A DNA stretch of 64,000 nt from Nitrospiraceae bacterium (lineage in GTDB: Bacteria > Nitrospirota > Nitrospiria > Nitrospirales > Nitrospiraceae): positions 62,001 through 126,000 of the forward strand of contig JAHBWI010000004.1 of NCBI GenBank assembly GCA_019637075.1, given 5' to 3'. Position numbers and translations under genes: made by a program. Each line of letters starts with the position of its first letter. The first letter of the stretch is position 1. The notes under the pieces were generated by a model, which searched no databases, was not told the origin of the DNA, and worked only from the letters and a program-made list of their open reading frames with translations. This document shows, piece by piece, positions 54,210-62,387 of the stretch.

Positions 54210-55463
54210 ATGGCGACCGATTCACCGGTCAAAGCTTTGCTGATCGCCTTGACGGACGCGCCACCGCCCGCCGTCCATGTGATCAACCGCTTGCAGCCCG
54301 AGCTGCTCTGCTTCTTCGTGCCGGAATCGGCGAAGGCGGGGATCGAAGAGTCGGTCCAGCCGCAGGTGCGGCAGATGCCCAAGCGGTGGGACTGGATCGT
54401 GACGCCGGACGCATCCGACCCGATCGCTTGTCACAGGGCACTGGGCCAGTCGATCCAAGACTTGTTCCGGACTTGGGACGTGCGGCCCGGCGAGGTGGTG
54501 GTGGACCTGACGGGAGCGACTCCGGCCATGGCTGCCGCACTTGGGGCTGCGACGCTGCCTTGGACGTCTCGCACGATCATGCTGGTCGAGGGACAAGACC
54601 CGGATGGCGAGACCCTTCAGATCGACGGGCAGGATCTGCGCTGGATTCAAGGCAATCCTTGGGATGAGGCGGCTGCGGTGGGGCGGCGCGAGGCGGCCGA
54701 ATCTTTCAACCACGGATCGTTCAGGGCGGCCGCCACGGCCTTTCATGGGCTGGAAGCTCGTGTGAGCGGGGGGCAGAAACCGCTTTATCGTGCGCTCGGC
54801 GATCTCGCCATGGGCTACGCACTCTGGGAACAATTTCAGTACCGCCAGGCTTGGGACAAGCTTAAGACGGCGACGAAAGCGCTGGAGATGGCGACGATCT
54901 GGGGCGGCCCGCCCGGACTCAAGAGCCTGTTGCCTGCGATCAAGGCCAACAGTGGGTTTTTGGAAAAGCTCGTGCTCGATCCCGCTGAGGTGAAAGAAGG
55001 TGTGGCCTTGGACCTGCTGGCCCACGCGCACCGACGGGCGCTGGTCGACCATGACGGTGAACGGGCGATGGGGGCGTTGGTCCGCGGATTGGAAGCCTGC
55101 GCCCAACGCCAGCTCTACCGGCAATACAAAATTAAGACCTGGGATGTGCAGTCGGAGCAACTGCCGGAAGCGCTGCGTGAAACCTGCAGGACCTGCTACC
55201 TCGATGACGTGGACGGCAAATACAAACTGCCGCTCCAGAGTCAATTTCGTGCGCTCGCGGGGTTGGGCGACCAGATGGGGCAGGCGTTCCTCCGCGACTG
55301 GCCCAAGATGAAACCGCTGCTCGATGCCGCCAATCATGCCGTGCTCGGCCACGGCTTCGAACCGGTGAAGCTCGAACGCTTCCAGCAACTCCACGACATC
55401 GTCATCAAACTCGTCGGCGTCAACACGAGCTCGCTTCCGGCGTTTCCTGTGCTGAGCCTCTAG
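54210..55463 (+). CDS. Stand-alone CARF-domain protein, TIGR02710/Cas02710-like
   Basis: A 417-residue protein. Residues 1-150 form a Rossmann-type CARF domain whose ligand loop, usually DxTGGTK, reads DLTGATPAM at 99-107. The C-terminal half (ALDLLAHAHRRALVDHDGERAM, LPEALRETCRTCY, LGDQMGQAF) matches the HEPN-like half of the TIGR02710 family. Its terminal RNxxxxxH motif reads AANHAVLGH (Ala374, Asn375, His381): the catalytic Arg is absent. In CRISPR systems such proteins sense cyclic oligoadenylate and cut RNA. No CRISPR or cas gene is nearby. Family assignment is from memory of the motifs. Confidence 0.72.
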   Translation: MATDSPVKALLIALTDAPPPAVHVINRLQPELLCFFVPESAKAGIEESVQPQVRQMPKRWDWIVTPDASDPIACHRALGQSIQDLFRTWDVRPGEVVVDLTGATPAMAAALGAATLPWTSRTIMLVEGQDPDGETLQIDGQDLRWIQGNPWDEAAAVGRREAAESFNHGSFRAAATAFHGLEARVSGGQKPLYRALGDLAMGYALWEQFQYRQAWDKLKTATKALEMATIWGGPPGLKSLLPAIKANSGFLEKLVLDPAEVKEGVALDLLAHAHRRALVDHDGERAMGALVRGLEACAQRQLYRQYKIKTWDVQSEQLPEALRETCRTCYLDDVDGKYKLPLQSQFRALAGLGDQMGQAFLRDWPKMKPLLDAANHAVLGHGFEPVKLERFQQLHDIVIKLVGVNTSSLPAFPVLSL

Positions 55464-55484
55464 GCAGGGGCGTTGTTAGTGAAC

Positions 55485-55502
55485 CGTGAAGCGTATCTCG
55501 TG
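55485..55502 (+). repeat. 18-bp inverted repeat, left arm (dispersed repeat copy 3)
   Basis: CGTGAAGCGTATCTCGTG, directly before the four-helix-bundle start codon. Its exact reverse complement is at 55876-55893. Confidence 0.85.
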
Positions 55503-55859
55503 ATGATGAAGATCAAAAACTTTCGTGATTTGGCTGTCTGGCAGTTGGGGAAAGAGATTGTCCTGCAGGCGTATCGGGTCACCAAAGGGTTTCCGAGGGA
55601 AGAGCTGTATGGGCTGGTATCGCAAATGCGCCGTGCCGCCGTGTCGATTCCCTCCAACGTGGCTGAAGGCCTTAACCGGAAGCACAATCCAGAATTTCGA
55701 CAGGCCCTCTATGTGATACTGGGGTCTTGTGCTGAACTCGAAACTTATGTCGAACTCGCGTACGAGCTGGGTTTCATGACCGTCCGGGACCGAGCGCAGA
55801 TGATAGAGGGCCTCGACCATGAATCGCGGATGCTCCGCAATCTCCTCAAGCACTTGTAA
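55503..55859 (+). CDS. S23-type four-helix-bundle protein (TIGR02436-like)
   Basis: A 118-residue helical protein of the family first found in 23S rRNA intervening sequences: KNFRDLAVWQLGKEIV, MRRAAVSIPSNVAEGLNRKHN and ILGSCAELETYVELAYELG are the signature helices. The role is unknown; relatives include accessory proteins of diversity-generating retroelements. An ATG at 55503 directly follows the repeat and there is no other ribosome binding site (ATG 55506 is also possible). It is bounded by a perfect 18-bp inverted repeat. Confidence 0.85.
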   Translation: MMKIKNFRDLAVWQLGKEIVLQAYRVTKGFPREELYGLVSQMRRAAVSIPSNVAEGLNRKHNPEFRQALYVILGSCAELETYVELAYELGFMTVRDRAQMIEGLDHESRMLRNLLKHL

Positions 55860-55875
55860 GGCATCAGCGTAATCC

Positions 55876-55893
55876 CACGAGATACGCTTCACG
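55876..55893 (-). repeat. 18-bp inverted repeat, right arm (dispersed repeat copy 4)
   Basis: CACGAGATACGCTTCACG, complement of the arm at 55485. It is followed by AACGACGAGATACC, which abuts the ybgC ATG at 55908. Confidence 0.85.
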
Positions 55894-55907
55894 AACGACG
55901 AGATACC

Positions 55908-56309
55908 ATGGAAGTTCGGATTTATTACGAGGACACCGACTGCGGCGGGGTGGTGTATTACGCCAACTATCTGAAGTATTTCGAGCGGGCGCGGACGCAC
56001 TATCTGGAAGAACGCGGCCTATCGGTGGCGGGGTTGCGCGATGCCGGTACGCAGTTCGTGGTCGTCCATGCCGAAGTGGACTACCGGTCGCCCGGCCGCT
56101 ACGGCGAGACCCTGATCGTCGAGACGACGATGCCGGACCTCTCCCAAGCCTCCTTTACGTTTGCGCACGTGCTGCGGGAAAAGGAAAGCCGGCGTGTGGT
56201 GGTCGAGGGTTCGGCCAAGCTGGTGGCGGTGGACGACCAGCTCAAAATCAAACGCCTCGACAAGACCACCCTGGCTGCGTTACAAGGACCTCCACACCGG
56301 AGGAGCTGA
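55908..56309 (+). CDS. ybgC: Acyl-CoA thioesterase YbgC/4-HBT type
   Basis: A 133-residue hot-dog-fold thioesterase. The catalytic Asp lies in YYEDTDCGGVVYYANYLKYFERART, a family hallmark. Acts on acyl-CoA or acyl-ACP in phospholipid or Tol-Pal context in other bacteria; no tol gene is here. Its start codon immediately follows the repeat, with no separate Shine-Dalgarno visible. Confidence 0.9.
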   Translation: MEVRIYYEDTDCGGVVYYANYLKYFERARTHYLEERGLSVAGLRDAGTQFVVVHAEVDYRSPGRYGETLIVETTMPDLSQASFTFAHVLREKESRRVVVEGSAKLVAVDDQLKIKRLDKTTLAALQGPPHRRS

Positions 56310-56428
56310 TGGAAAAACTTCCCACCTGGTTGGCAATCGGCGGCGTCGTGATCGGCTTCATCGTGCTCGCCTGGCTGCTGTTTTCCGACGACCCGAAGGA
56401 TAAGAAGAACAAGAACCAGAACCCGTGA
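56309..56428 (+). CDS. 39-residue single-helix membrane peptide
   Basis: A short gene starting MEKLPTWLAIGGVVIGF, one hydrophobic helix (about residues 7-26), and a Lys/Asn-rich tail. GGAGGAG precedes the ATG, and the ATG overlaps the ybgC stop (TGATG), which argues for a real coupled gene. Function unknown. Confidence 0.7.
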   Translation: MEKLPTWLAIGGVVIGFIVLAWLLFSDDPKDKKNKNQNP

Positions 56429-56429
56429 G

Positions 56430-56744
56430 CTATCGGGCTCGCGCGCCTTGGGAGTCCGAGACTCGATCGCTTTTGACGATCTTGACGATCTGATCGTCGA
56501 GATCCACTTCGATACTGACCACGTCTCCTTTCGCGAGCTTCTCCCGTTCAATCGTCACTGAGTCCGCCATGCGCAGCGTCCAGGTTTGACCTTCTTTCGT
56601 TTTGAACGTGAGGAGCTGGTTGCGCAAGTCCACGTGTTCGACCTGGCTCCTGGAAAAGACCATGGCGGTTTCATAGCTGCGGGCTACGTCGGCCGCGCTG
56701 ATCCAACCGATCAGGGCAACGGCGCTCAGTAGGAATCGTTTCAT
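56430..56744 (-). CDS. Secreted small protein, unknown function
   Basis: A 104-residue protein with a signal peptide (FLLSAVALIGWISAADVARS) and a compact beta-rich domain (LLTFKTKEGQTWTLRMADS, KLAKGDVVSIEVDLDDQIVKIVK) reminiscent of small OB or SH3-like periplasmic proteins. AAGGAGG before the ATG. Ends 1 bp after the membrane peptide on the opposite strand. Confidence 0.75.
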   Translation of the reverse strand: MKRFLLSAVALIGWISAADVARSYETAMVFSRSQVEHVDLRNQLLTFKTKEGQTWTLRMADSVTIEREKLAKGDVVSIEVDLDDQIVKIVKSDRVSDSQGARAR

Positions 56745-56810
56745 GGCAACCTCCTTCCGGCCGGGGGAGCCCGACCTGTGGGATTGAGCTAGGTGACGAC
56801 CCTCAGCCTA

Positions 56811-56825
56811 ATCCCGGCAGCACAG
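56811..56825 (+). repeat. 15-bp direct repeat, copy A
   Basis: ATCCCGGCAGCACAG, repeated exactly at 57078-57092, 267 bp away. Confidence 0.5.
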
Positions 56826-57077
56826 GCAGTCTGTCGCCGAAGGTCGGATTCGGCGGCGGTATCTGCCCCGGTAGCCTGTGGTTCCTTGTGCTACGAAGAA
56901 TTGTCGGCTCCGGCCGGGCGACCCTTCCCGAATTCCCTCCGGGTTGATATAGTGCAGGCTCATCCCACAGCCGAATGGTTCAGGCGGTTCCCCTAACATC
57001 GATGTCCAAGCCGTTGTCGTCCCGCTCTCGATGCTGCGTCGTGCCTCCAGGGTTTGGTCGTTGCTGTGCGACGATTG

Positions 57078-57092
57078 ATCCCGGCAGCACAG
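57078..57092 (+). repeat. 15-bp direct repeat, copy B
   Basis: ATCCCGGCAGCACAG, the second copy, ending 22 bp before the helicase start codon. Confidence 0.5.
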
Positions 57093-57114
57093 TCGTGGGC
57101 CGGTGGAGGTGTGC

Positions 57115-58668
57115 GTGACCCTTCCTCCTTGGAATGCCAAGTTGCGCGACTGGCAGACCCGCGCGGTTGGGGCGGCGGTGACCCACCAGACCCAGGATTT
57201 TCTGGCGACCGCCACGCCGGCCGCCGGGAAGACGCGGTTTGCGCTGCGGATCGCCCATCAATATTTGGCAGACCGTGCGGCAAGCCGAGTGCTGGTCATC
57301 TGCCCCACAAACCACCTGCGGACCCAGTGGTCGAGCGCGGCCGGGTTGGTCGGCATCCAACTCGATCCGGCGCTGACCAACGACCAGGCCATGGAAGCCC
57401 GTGACTACCACGGTGCGGTAGTGACGTACCAGCAAGTCTGTCTCGCCCCGGACGTTTTCCGTCGCGCCTGCCGAAGCAAGCCGACCCTGTTGATTTTCGA
57501 CGAGCTGCACCATGCGGGAGACGGCAAGGATTGGGGCAACGCGCTGCGCGACGCCTTTGCCGAGGCCCGGTTCCGCTTGGCCCTTTCCGGTACGCCGTTT
57601 CGATCGGACAACAATCCCATTCCCTATGTGCGGTACGAACGGGGCGAAAGCCAGGCCGACTTCACCTACAGCTATGCCCAGGCTATCCGCGAGGGGGTCT
57701 GCCGTCCGATTCTGTTCCCGAGTTATGAAGGGGAACTGACGTGGTTGTCGGGCGGCCGCGAGCATCGCGCCACGTTTGAGGATGGGCTCAGGGCCGATCG
57801 GCAACGAGAACGGCTCAAGACCGCGTTGCTGCAGGAAACCTGGCTGGGGCCGGTCATCGCCGACGCGCACGGCGAGCTGACACGGCTGCGCAAGCAGGAG
57901 CAGCCGGATGCGGGCGGCTTGATCGTCGCCATGAACCAAGACCACGCGCGCCAGGTGGCGGACCTCGTCAAGCGGGTCACCGGCACGACGGCGGAAGTGG
58001 CGGTCTCGGACGATCCGTCCGCATCGCAGACCATCGAGACGTTCTCGCAACACAGGAAGCAACAGTGGTTGGTCGCGGTGAATATGGTCAGTGAAGGCGT
58101 CGATATTCCTCGGCTACGGGTCGGCGTCTACGCCACGAACGTCCTCACGGAAATGTATTTTCGGCAGGTGGTCGGGCGGTTCGTTCGGATGCAGGAAGGA
58201 CTGCCCAAGCCGCAGCGCGCCTGGCTGTATCTGCCGAAGGATGCGACCCTCGTCCATTACGCCAAGCAGATCAAGGCCGAACGAGACCATGTGCTGGAAG
58301 ACGTCATGCCGGCGGTGCAGCGAACGCTGTTCGGGACCGTCGCGACCTCGCTGAACGAGTATGTGCCGCTGCATGCGGTGGCGCGCATGGATGCCCTGAT
58401 CGGTGGAGAGAGCGACGAGGCGGAGAGTCACACGGAACCGGTTCGGGCGGTCGCGCTGCACGAGCGGAAAATCCATCTCCGCGATATCCACCGCGATCTC
58501 GTCGCCTCTATTGCCCGCAAGACCGGGATGGACCACCGGTTGATCAACGCGGAACTCATCAAGCGGACCGGCTGCCGGGTCGATCAAGCCACGGTGCCGC
58601 AATTGGAACGGCGGATTGCGATCCTCGAACGTTGGCGCGACCAAGGGTACGACGGTCCGAGACGGTAG
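57115..58668 (+). CDS. DEAD/DEAH-type SF2 helicase
   Basis: A 517-residue helicase: Walker A PAAGKT at 35-40, DELH at 129-132, motif III LSGTPF, and motif VI VVGRFVRM. The last 90 residues form a separate helical domain (HERKIHLRDIHRDLVASIARKTG, DQATVPQLERRIAIL). Such stand-alone SF2 proteins occur in genome and mobile-element contexts; the substrate is unknown. The GTG at 57115 is 5 nt after GGAGG; a GTG at 57103 is less likely. Confidence 0.82.
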   Translation: MTLPPWNAKLRDWQTRAVGAAVTHQTQDFLATATPAAGKTRFALRIAHQYLADRAASRVLVICPTNHLRTQWSSAAGLVGIQLDPALTNDQAMEARDYHGAVVTYQQVCLAPDVFRRACRSKPTLLIFDELHHAGDGKDWGNALRDAFAEARFRLALSGTPFRSDNNPIPYVRYERGESQADFTYSYAQAIREGVCRPILFPSYEGELTWLSGGREHRATFEDGLRADRQRERLKTALLQETWLGPVIADAHGELTRLRKQEQPDAGGLIVAMNQDHARQVADLVKRVTGTTAEVAVSDDPSASQTIETFSQHRKQQWLVAVNMVSEGVDIPRLRVGVYATNVLTEMYFRQVVGRFVRMQEGLPKPQRAWLYLPKDATLVHYAKQIKAERDHVLEDVMPAVQRTLFGTVATSLNEYVPLHAVARMDALIGGESDEAESHTEPVRAVALHERKIHLRDIHRDLVASIARKTGMDHRLINAELIKRTGCRVDQATVPQLERRIAILERWRDQGYDGPRR

Positions 58669-58705
58669 CCCCTGCCGGGATACCTTTCGAGCATCTATCG
58701 ACAGG

Positions 58706-60616
58706 TTATCGTGTGAAGACAAGCAGGCTGTTGGCCGGGAGAGTTACGGCTGCCGAGGCACTGAAGCCGTGCAACGGTTGCTGGTCCGCCAGCACCGAAC
58801 CGCCGTTGCCGACCACGCCGGGATTCACCCAGTTCTCGTAGACGTCGCTGTTGAACAGTTCCCGCCAGGTACCCTCTCCGGGGAATCCGATGCGATAGCC
58901 GAATCGGTGGAACGGCGCGAGATGGACCACCACCAGCACGTCGTGCCCTGCACCAGGCACCCATCGGTGAAAGGCCAGCACTCGATTCTCGTCATGCGCG
59001 TGGACCACGCGAAACCCCTGTCCGCGTAAGCCGGGGCAGCGACGGCGCCAGGAGAGCAACTCGCTGATGCAACGGACATGGTCGAGCATCTGCTTGTCGC
59101 CCTGATCCAGTCCAGCCCAATAGAGCAGCAGTTCCGGGTGAGAGACGAAGTCGTCCGCCCACGGTTTGTCTTCCAGAAACTCTTGGCCCATGAACAGCAT
59201 CGGCAGTCCCGGCGCCGTCAGGCTCAAGCAGGTCGCGACGCGGGCTCGGCTCCGTCCGTACCAAGACCGTGGGTCGGACGGATCGGCGAGGCGGGCGATG
59301 CGCGGCTCCCGGTCACGGTAGACGATGTCGTGATTTTCCGGTCCCTGCACGAAGCGCCATTGCTCAGAAAATCCTGACGGCCAGAGGCTGCCGGCGAGTC
59401 CGGTCATGTCGAGCGGCCGGTCGTCCGGAGCGCTCGCGCTCGCAATCACGTTGCGGATCGCGCTGCGCAATCCATCGGTGAGGGTCGTGTCGAAGCCGGC
59501 CCCCTCCGGCACCGGCTTCACGATGTAGGGATTCACGTCCCAGTATTCGGCATGGTGCAAGGCCGAGGGCCGATGCGCGCGCAGGGTGGACGTAAGGTCC
59601 TGGCAAAACCGCCAGCCGTTCGGCGCTCCGTCGTGATCGATCACGCTGACTTGATCGTAGCGAAATCCATCCACGCGATACTCGTCCAAGAAGAATTTGG
59701 CGTTCTGAATCAGGAAGTCCCGCACCTCGGGTTTGGCGTAGTCGAAGACGAGCCCGCCTGCGTGGCCCTTGTCGGTGAAGTAGAGCGAGTTGTTGTTGCC
59801 GCCTGCCTGCGATTGCCGATCGAAGAAGTATAGGCTCTGGTCGCCGAACTCGCCTCCGGCGTGGTTGTAGACGACATCCAGAAGCATCGCCAGACCGTGG
59901 AGATGCGCCAAGTCCACCAGCGCTTTGAGCTGATTCATTTCCCCGCGCAAGTCTTCGCGGCGGTATCGCCGCGCCCCCTTCGCGTCGAGCAGCCGGTTGA
60001 CCTCGTTCAGGTAGGCCGGCAGGTCCGTATCCGCGACGGCGAAATCCATCTCGGGCGAAAAGTAGTCGGTACCGTTGTAGCCGAGGCTGAAGCTGGTCTG
60101 GAATTCCTGTATGGGAAGGAGTTGCAGCGCCGTCACGCCGAGCCCTGAGAGATACGGCAGCTTGCGCGCGACATCCAGAAACGTGCCGCCTTTGCGCGGG
60201 AGGTTCGGTGTAAAGAAGGTGCCGACGTGGAGCTGGTAGATGACGAGCTCGTGGAAAGGCGGCGTGACGAATCCGCTCTCGTGCCAGGGGAAATCCGGCC
60301 TTCGCACGACACAGTCGCCGGGAAACGGCGTCTGGAGCTCCCGAGCATAGGGATCGCGCTTGGGGCCCTCGCTGCCTTCGCCTACGACGTAGAACATGTA
60401 GCGTTGGCGATCCTTCACGCCGGGAATGAAACCTCGCCAATGGCCGAACGCATCGCGCGTGAGGAGGCTGGCGTCGTTTCTCGTCCGGTGGTTGAACTCG
60501 CCGATGACATGGACGGTCCGGGCATTGGGAGCCCAACAGCGAAACGTCGCGCCGTCGGCGATGAGATTGGCTCCCATCGGAGTGTCCGGACCGATATGGG
60601 CGAGGGAAGCAGACAT
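58706..60616 (-). CDS. GH13 alpha-amylase-family enzyme with CBM48
   Basis: A 636-residue enzyme. Residues about 12-110 form a CBM48-type domain; the TIM barrel has DVVYNH (247-252), catalytic Asp321 in GFRYDQVS, acid/base Glu357 in HHAEYW, and PENHD. It is close to maltooligosyltrehalose trehalohydrolase and branching enzymes; no other trehalose or glycogen gene is adjacent. Probably cytosolic, since no signal peptide is seen. Confidence 0.85.
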   Translation of the reverse strand: MSASLAHIGPDTPMGANLIADGATFRCWAPNARTVHVIGEFNHRTRNDASLLTRDAFGHWRGFIPGVKDRQRYMFYVVGEGSEGPKRDPYARELQTPFPGDCVVRRPDFPWHESGFVTPPFHELVIYQLHVGTFFTPNLPRKGGTFLDVARKLPYLSGLGVTALQLLPIQEFQTSFSLGYNGTDYFSPEMDFAVADTDLPAYLNEVNRLLDAKGARRYRREDLRGEMNQLKALVDLAHLHGLAMLLDVVYNHAGGEFGDQSLYFFDRQSQAGGNNNSLYFTDKGHAGGLVFDYAKPEVRDFLIQNAKFFLDEYRVDGFRYDQVSVIDHDGAPNGWRFCQDLTSTLRAHRPSALHHAEYWDVNPYIVKPVPEGAGFDTTLTDGLRSAIRNVIASASAPDDRPLDMTGLAGSLWPSGFSEQWRFVQGPENHDIVYRDREPRIARLADPSDPRSWYGRSRARVATCLSLTAPGLPMLFMGQEFLEDKPWADDFVSHPELLLYWAGLDQGDKQMLDHVRCISELLSWRRRCPGLRGQGFRVVHAHDENRVLAFHRWVPGAGHDVLVVVHLAPFHRFGYRIGFPGEGTWRELFNSDVYENWVNPGVVGNGGSVLADQQPLHGFSASAAVTLPANSLLVFTR

Positions 60617-60645
60617 GGTGAGCGGGCTGAGAAACGACGGTCGGG

Positions 60646-60951
60646 TTAGGTGCGCGTGGCGTTTCTGCGGGCGGCCGCCCGGATCTGCTTGGCGAACCCC
60701 CTATCGTCGTGCAGCCGTACGGATCCTCCGACCGGCGCCGGCGGAGCGATACGTCCGCTGACCGCCGCCTTGAGAATTTTGGGCGGGCAGCCGAAGAACT
60801 GGTGACTCTTTTCCGTGGCGATCTCGCGCACCGTCGTCCGCTCGCCGTCCAATGAATCGACCGCCACCGCCCAAATCTCCGGCGCCGACGACACGGCCGT
60901 CGGCAGCACTTGCTCCACCGCGATCTGCAGCATCATGCTGCCCTTTGCCAT
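60646..60951 (-). CDS. Hypothetical protein
   Basis: A 101-residue soluble protein of unknown family; the C terminus is Arg/Ala-rich (GFAKQIRAAARRNATRT). GGAGGG just before the ATG supports translation. It lies just downstream of the alpha-amylase start, on the same strand. Confidence 0.55.
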   Translation of the reverse strand: MAKGSMMLQIAVEQVLPTAVSSAPEIWAVAVDSLDGERTTVREIATEKSHQFFGCPPKILKAAVSGRIAPPAPVGGSVRLHDDRGFAKQIRAAARRNATRT

Positions 60952-61370
60952 GGTGATCCCTCCAAGGATTCAACGCGCAGGCCGGAAAATGCAGCCGTAT
61001 CTGGAACTTATTCTGGACCGATGGGCGGAGCGAATCAATCGAAAGAAGGGGAGCACGGAATAGAGGGAGCATCTGACTTAAGACTTGGGCATAGCTTGAG
61101 CAATAGAAAAGAGTTGTATAACTCATAAAACAGACTGATCGGACAGCGGTTCTATGTAAGAACGAAAGCTGAACGGTGCTACGCGACCGAAGCCGAGGCT
61201 GTTCAGGACGGCTGCCGCAGGTCGAAGGTGTGAGTCTGGTCATGTTGGTGGACAAAAGACTTGATTCTCGACACCATCGAAAGAAGCGGGAGGGGGCGTG
61301 GCGCGACGGAGAAGGGGAACGGCTGCAGTCAGGAGAACCAAAGGGTGAGGCCAGCGGAGTTTCAGCTTCT
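60952..61370. other. Gene-poor stretch, 419 bp
   Basis: No supported gene. Contains an AT-rich segment near 61100-61150 with the small inverted repeat GAGTT-GTAT-AACTC at 61111-61124. Confidence 0.5.
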
Positions 61371-61553
61371 TCACTTCTCAATGCAGACAACTTCCCTGCG
61401 GCGGGAGAGGTCCGTGACTGCCCTAAATAGATGCTTGCCAGGATACGCAATGAGGGCTGCAAGTCCGACAAGGCAGGCTGTTGTTACCAGAGACAAGCCG
61501 CCTTGAGTGAAGATGAAAAGCACGAGCAGCACGAAGAGCGCTAACCATCCCAC
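61371..61553 (-). CDS. Possible small membrane protein
   Basis: A 60-residue frame with two hydrophobic stretches (FVLLVLFIFTQ, LVGLAALIAYPG). The start would be GTG at 61553 behind GGTGAG. Hydrophobic frames can arise by chance, so this is tentative. Confidence 0.35.
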   Translation of the reverse strand: MGWLALFVLLVLFIFTQGGLSLVTTACLVGLAALIAYPGKHLFRAVTDLSRRREVVCIEK

Positions 61554-61683
61554 TTGTTCGTGCTCACCATCACTGAAGCTTCAATTCCAAGTCAGCAATG
61601 CCTGGCACAGGATTGAGTCGATCCAGAGCAGTCGGAGCGAAGCCCCGCAAGATAGACGAGGGCGATCGTGCTTGCCGCGAGCG

Positions 61684-62223
61684 CTACCAACGGAACATTG
61701 GCAAGAGGTTCAGCGGGTGCCGCAATGCCCTCTGTGCGGCAAGTTGCAGAAGTCTCCGATGAAAGCCGGCGTTCGGAAACGCCACCTTCAGGCTCGCGAG
61801 GAGGTCTGCCGAATGTCCCATTGCGATGGCGCCCCAAGAGAAGTCTGCGATGTCGGCACGCCGAAAGACCTCCACCAAAGGAAATCCGCACCCATCGCAT
61901 GAGCGTAACCGGTGGTGCATTTCAATCATCAGCGACACTTCGGGGATCCATGCCTCCCTTCCCGTGCCGGCTAAGTATTCCGATGCGAGACGAGCCGAGG
62001 GTAGGAGGTAGTCGAGGGTCTTATCAGTCCAGATTCCGATATCGTGGAAGCACGCTGCGAGGTGAATCTTCTCCTTGTCTTCAGCACCGCTTATTCCCCC
62101 TGCGTAGCAGAGATGGACCACTCGATAGACGTGGTTCCTATACCCAGGGAAGTCATTGCCGATGTGATCTTTGAACGCGCCGAGGATTTGCTCAACGAGC
62201 GGAAGATGGCGATCAAGAGTCAT
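61684..62223 (-). CDS. HD-domain phosphohydrolase-like protein
   Basis: A 179-residue single HD domain. The metal ligands His31 and His60-Asp61 in CFHDIGIW are present, as are the later Asp/His patterns of HD proteins (MHHRL, DIADFSWG). Such proteins hydrolyse nucleotides or phosphoesters; the substrate is not known. It lies upstream of unrelated shadow frames and is the only supported gene here. Confidence 0.75.
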   Translation of the reverse strand: MTLDRHLPLVEQILGAFKDHIGNDFPGYRNHVYRVVHLCYAGGISGAEDKEKIHLAACFHDIGIWTDKTLDYLLPSARLASEYLAGTGREAWIPEVSLMIEMHHRLRSCDGCGFPLVEVFRRADIADFSWGAIAMGHSADLLASLKVAFPNAGFHRRLLQLAAQRALRHPLNLLPMFRW

Positions 62224-62387
62224 CAGCCGCGCCGTTCTTTCTCGTGCATCGGCAGATCGAGTGCGAACCGCATCCGGTCCGTTTTCATCGTGGTCAGTTT
62301 CTACGGTTGTTGCTCCGACGCGGCACGCGAGCGGCGGGGGGAGGGCCGGCGTCGTGAGTCAGACTGCATGCGGTTGAGAGCGGCATT

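Larger units (their letters stand above)
56745..57114. other. Gene-free stretch, 370 bp
   Basis: No supported gene. It carries the 15-bp direct repeat ATCCCGGCAGCACAG at 56811 and 57078. The end of this stretch is the ribosome binding site of the helicase gene. Confidence 0.5.

Noticed and set aside
54222-55394. 390-codon reverse frame antisense to the CARF gene
   Set aside because: No domains; the plus-strand protein has clear family motifs and a promoter.
55503-55859. Toxin-antitoxin reading of the four-helix-bundle gene
   Set aside because: There is no partner toxin or nucleotidyltransferase; the next genes are a CARF protein and a thioesterase.
61592-61900. 102-codon reverse frame
   Set aside because: It overlaps the HD-domain gene in another frame and lacks any recognisable pattern.
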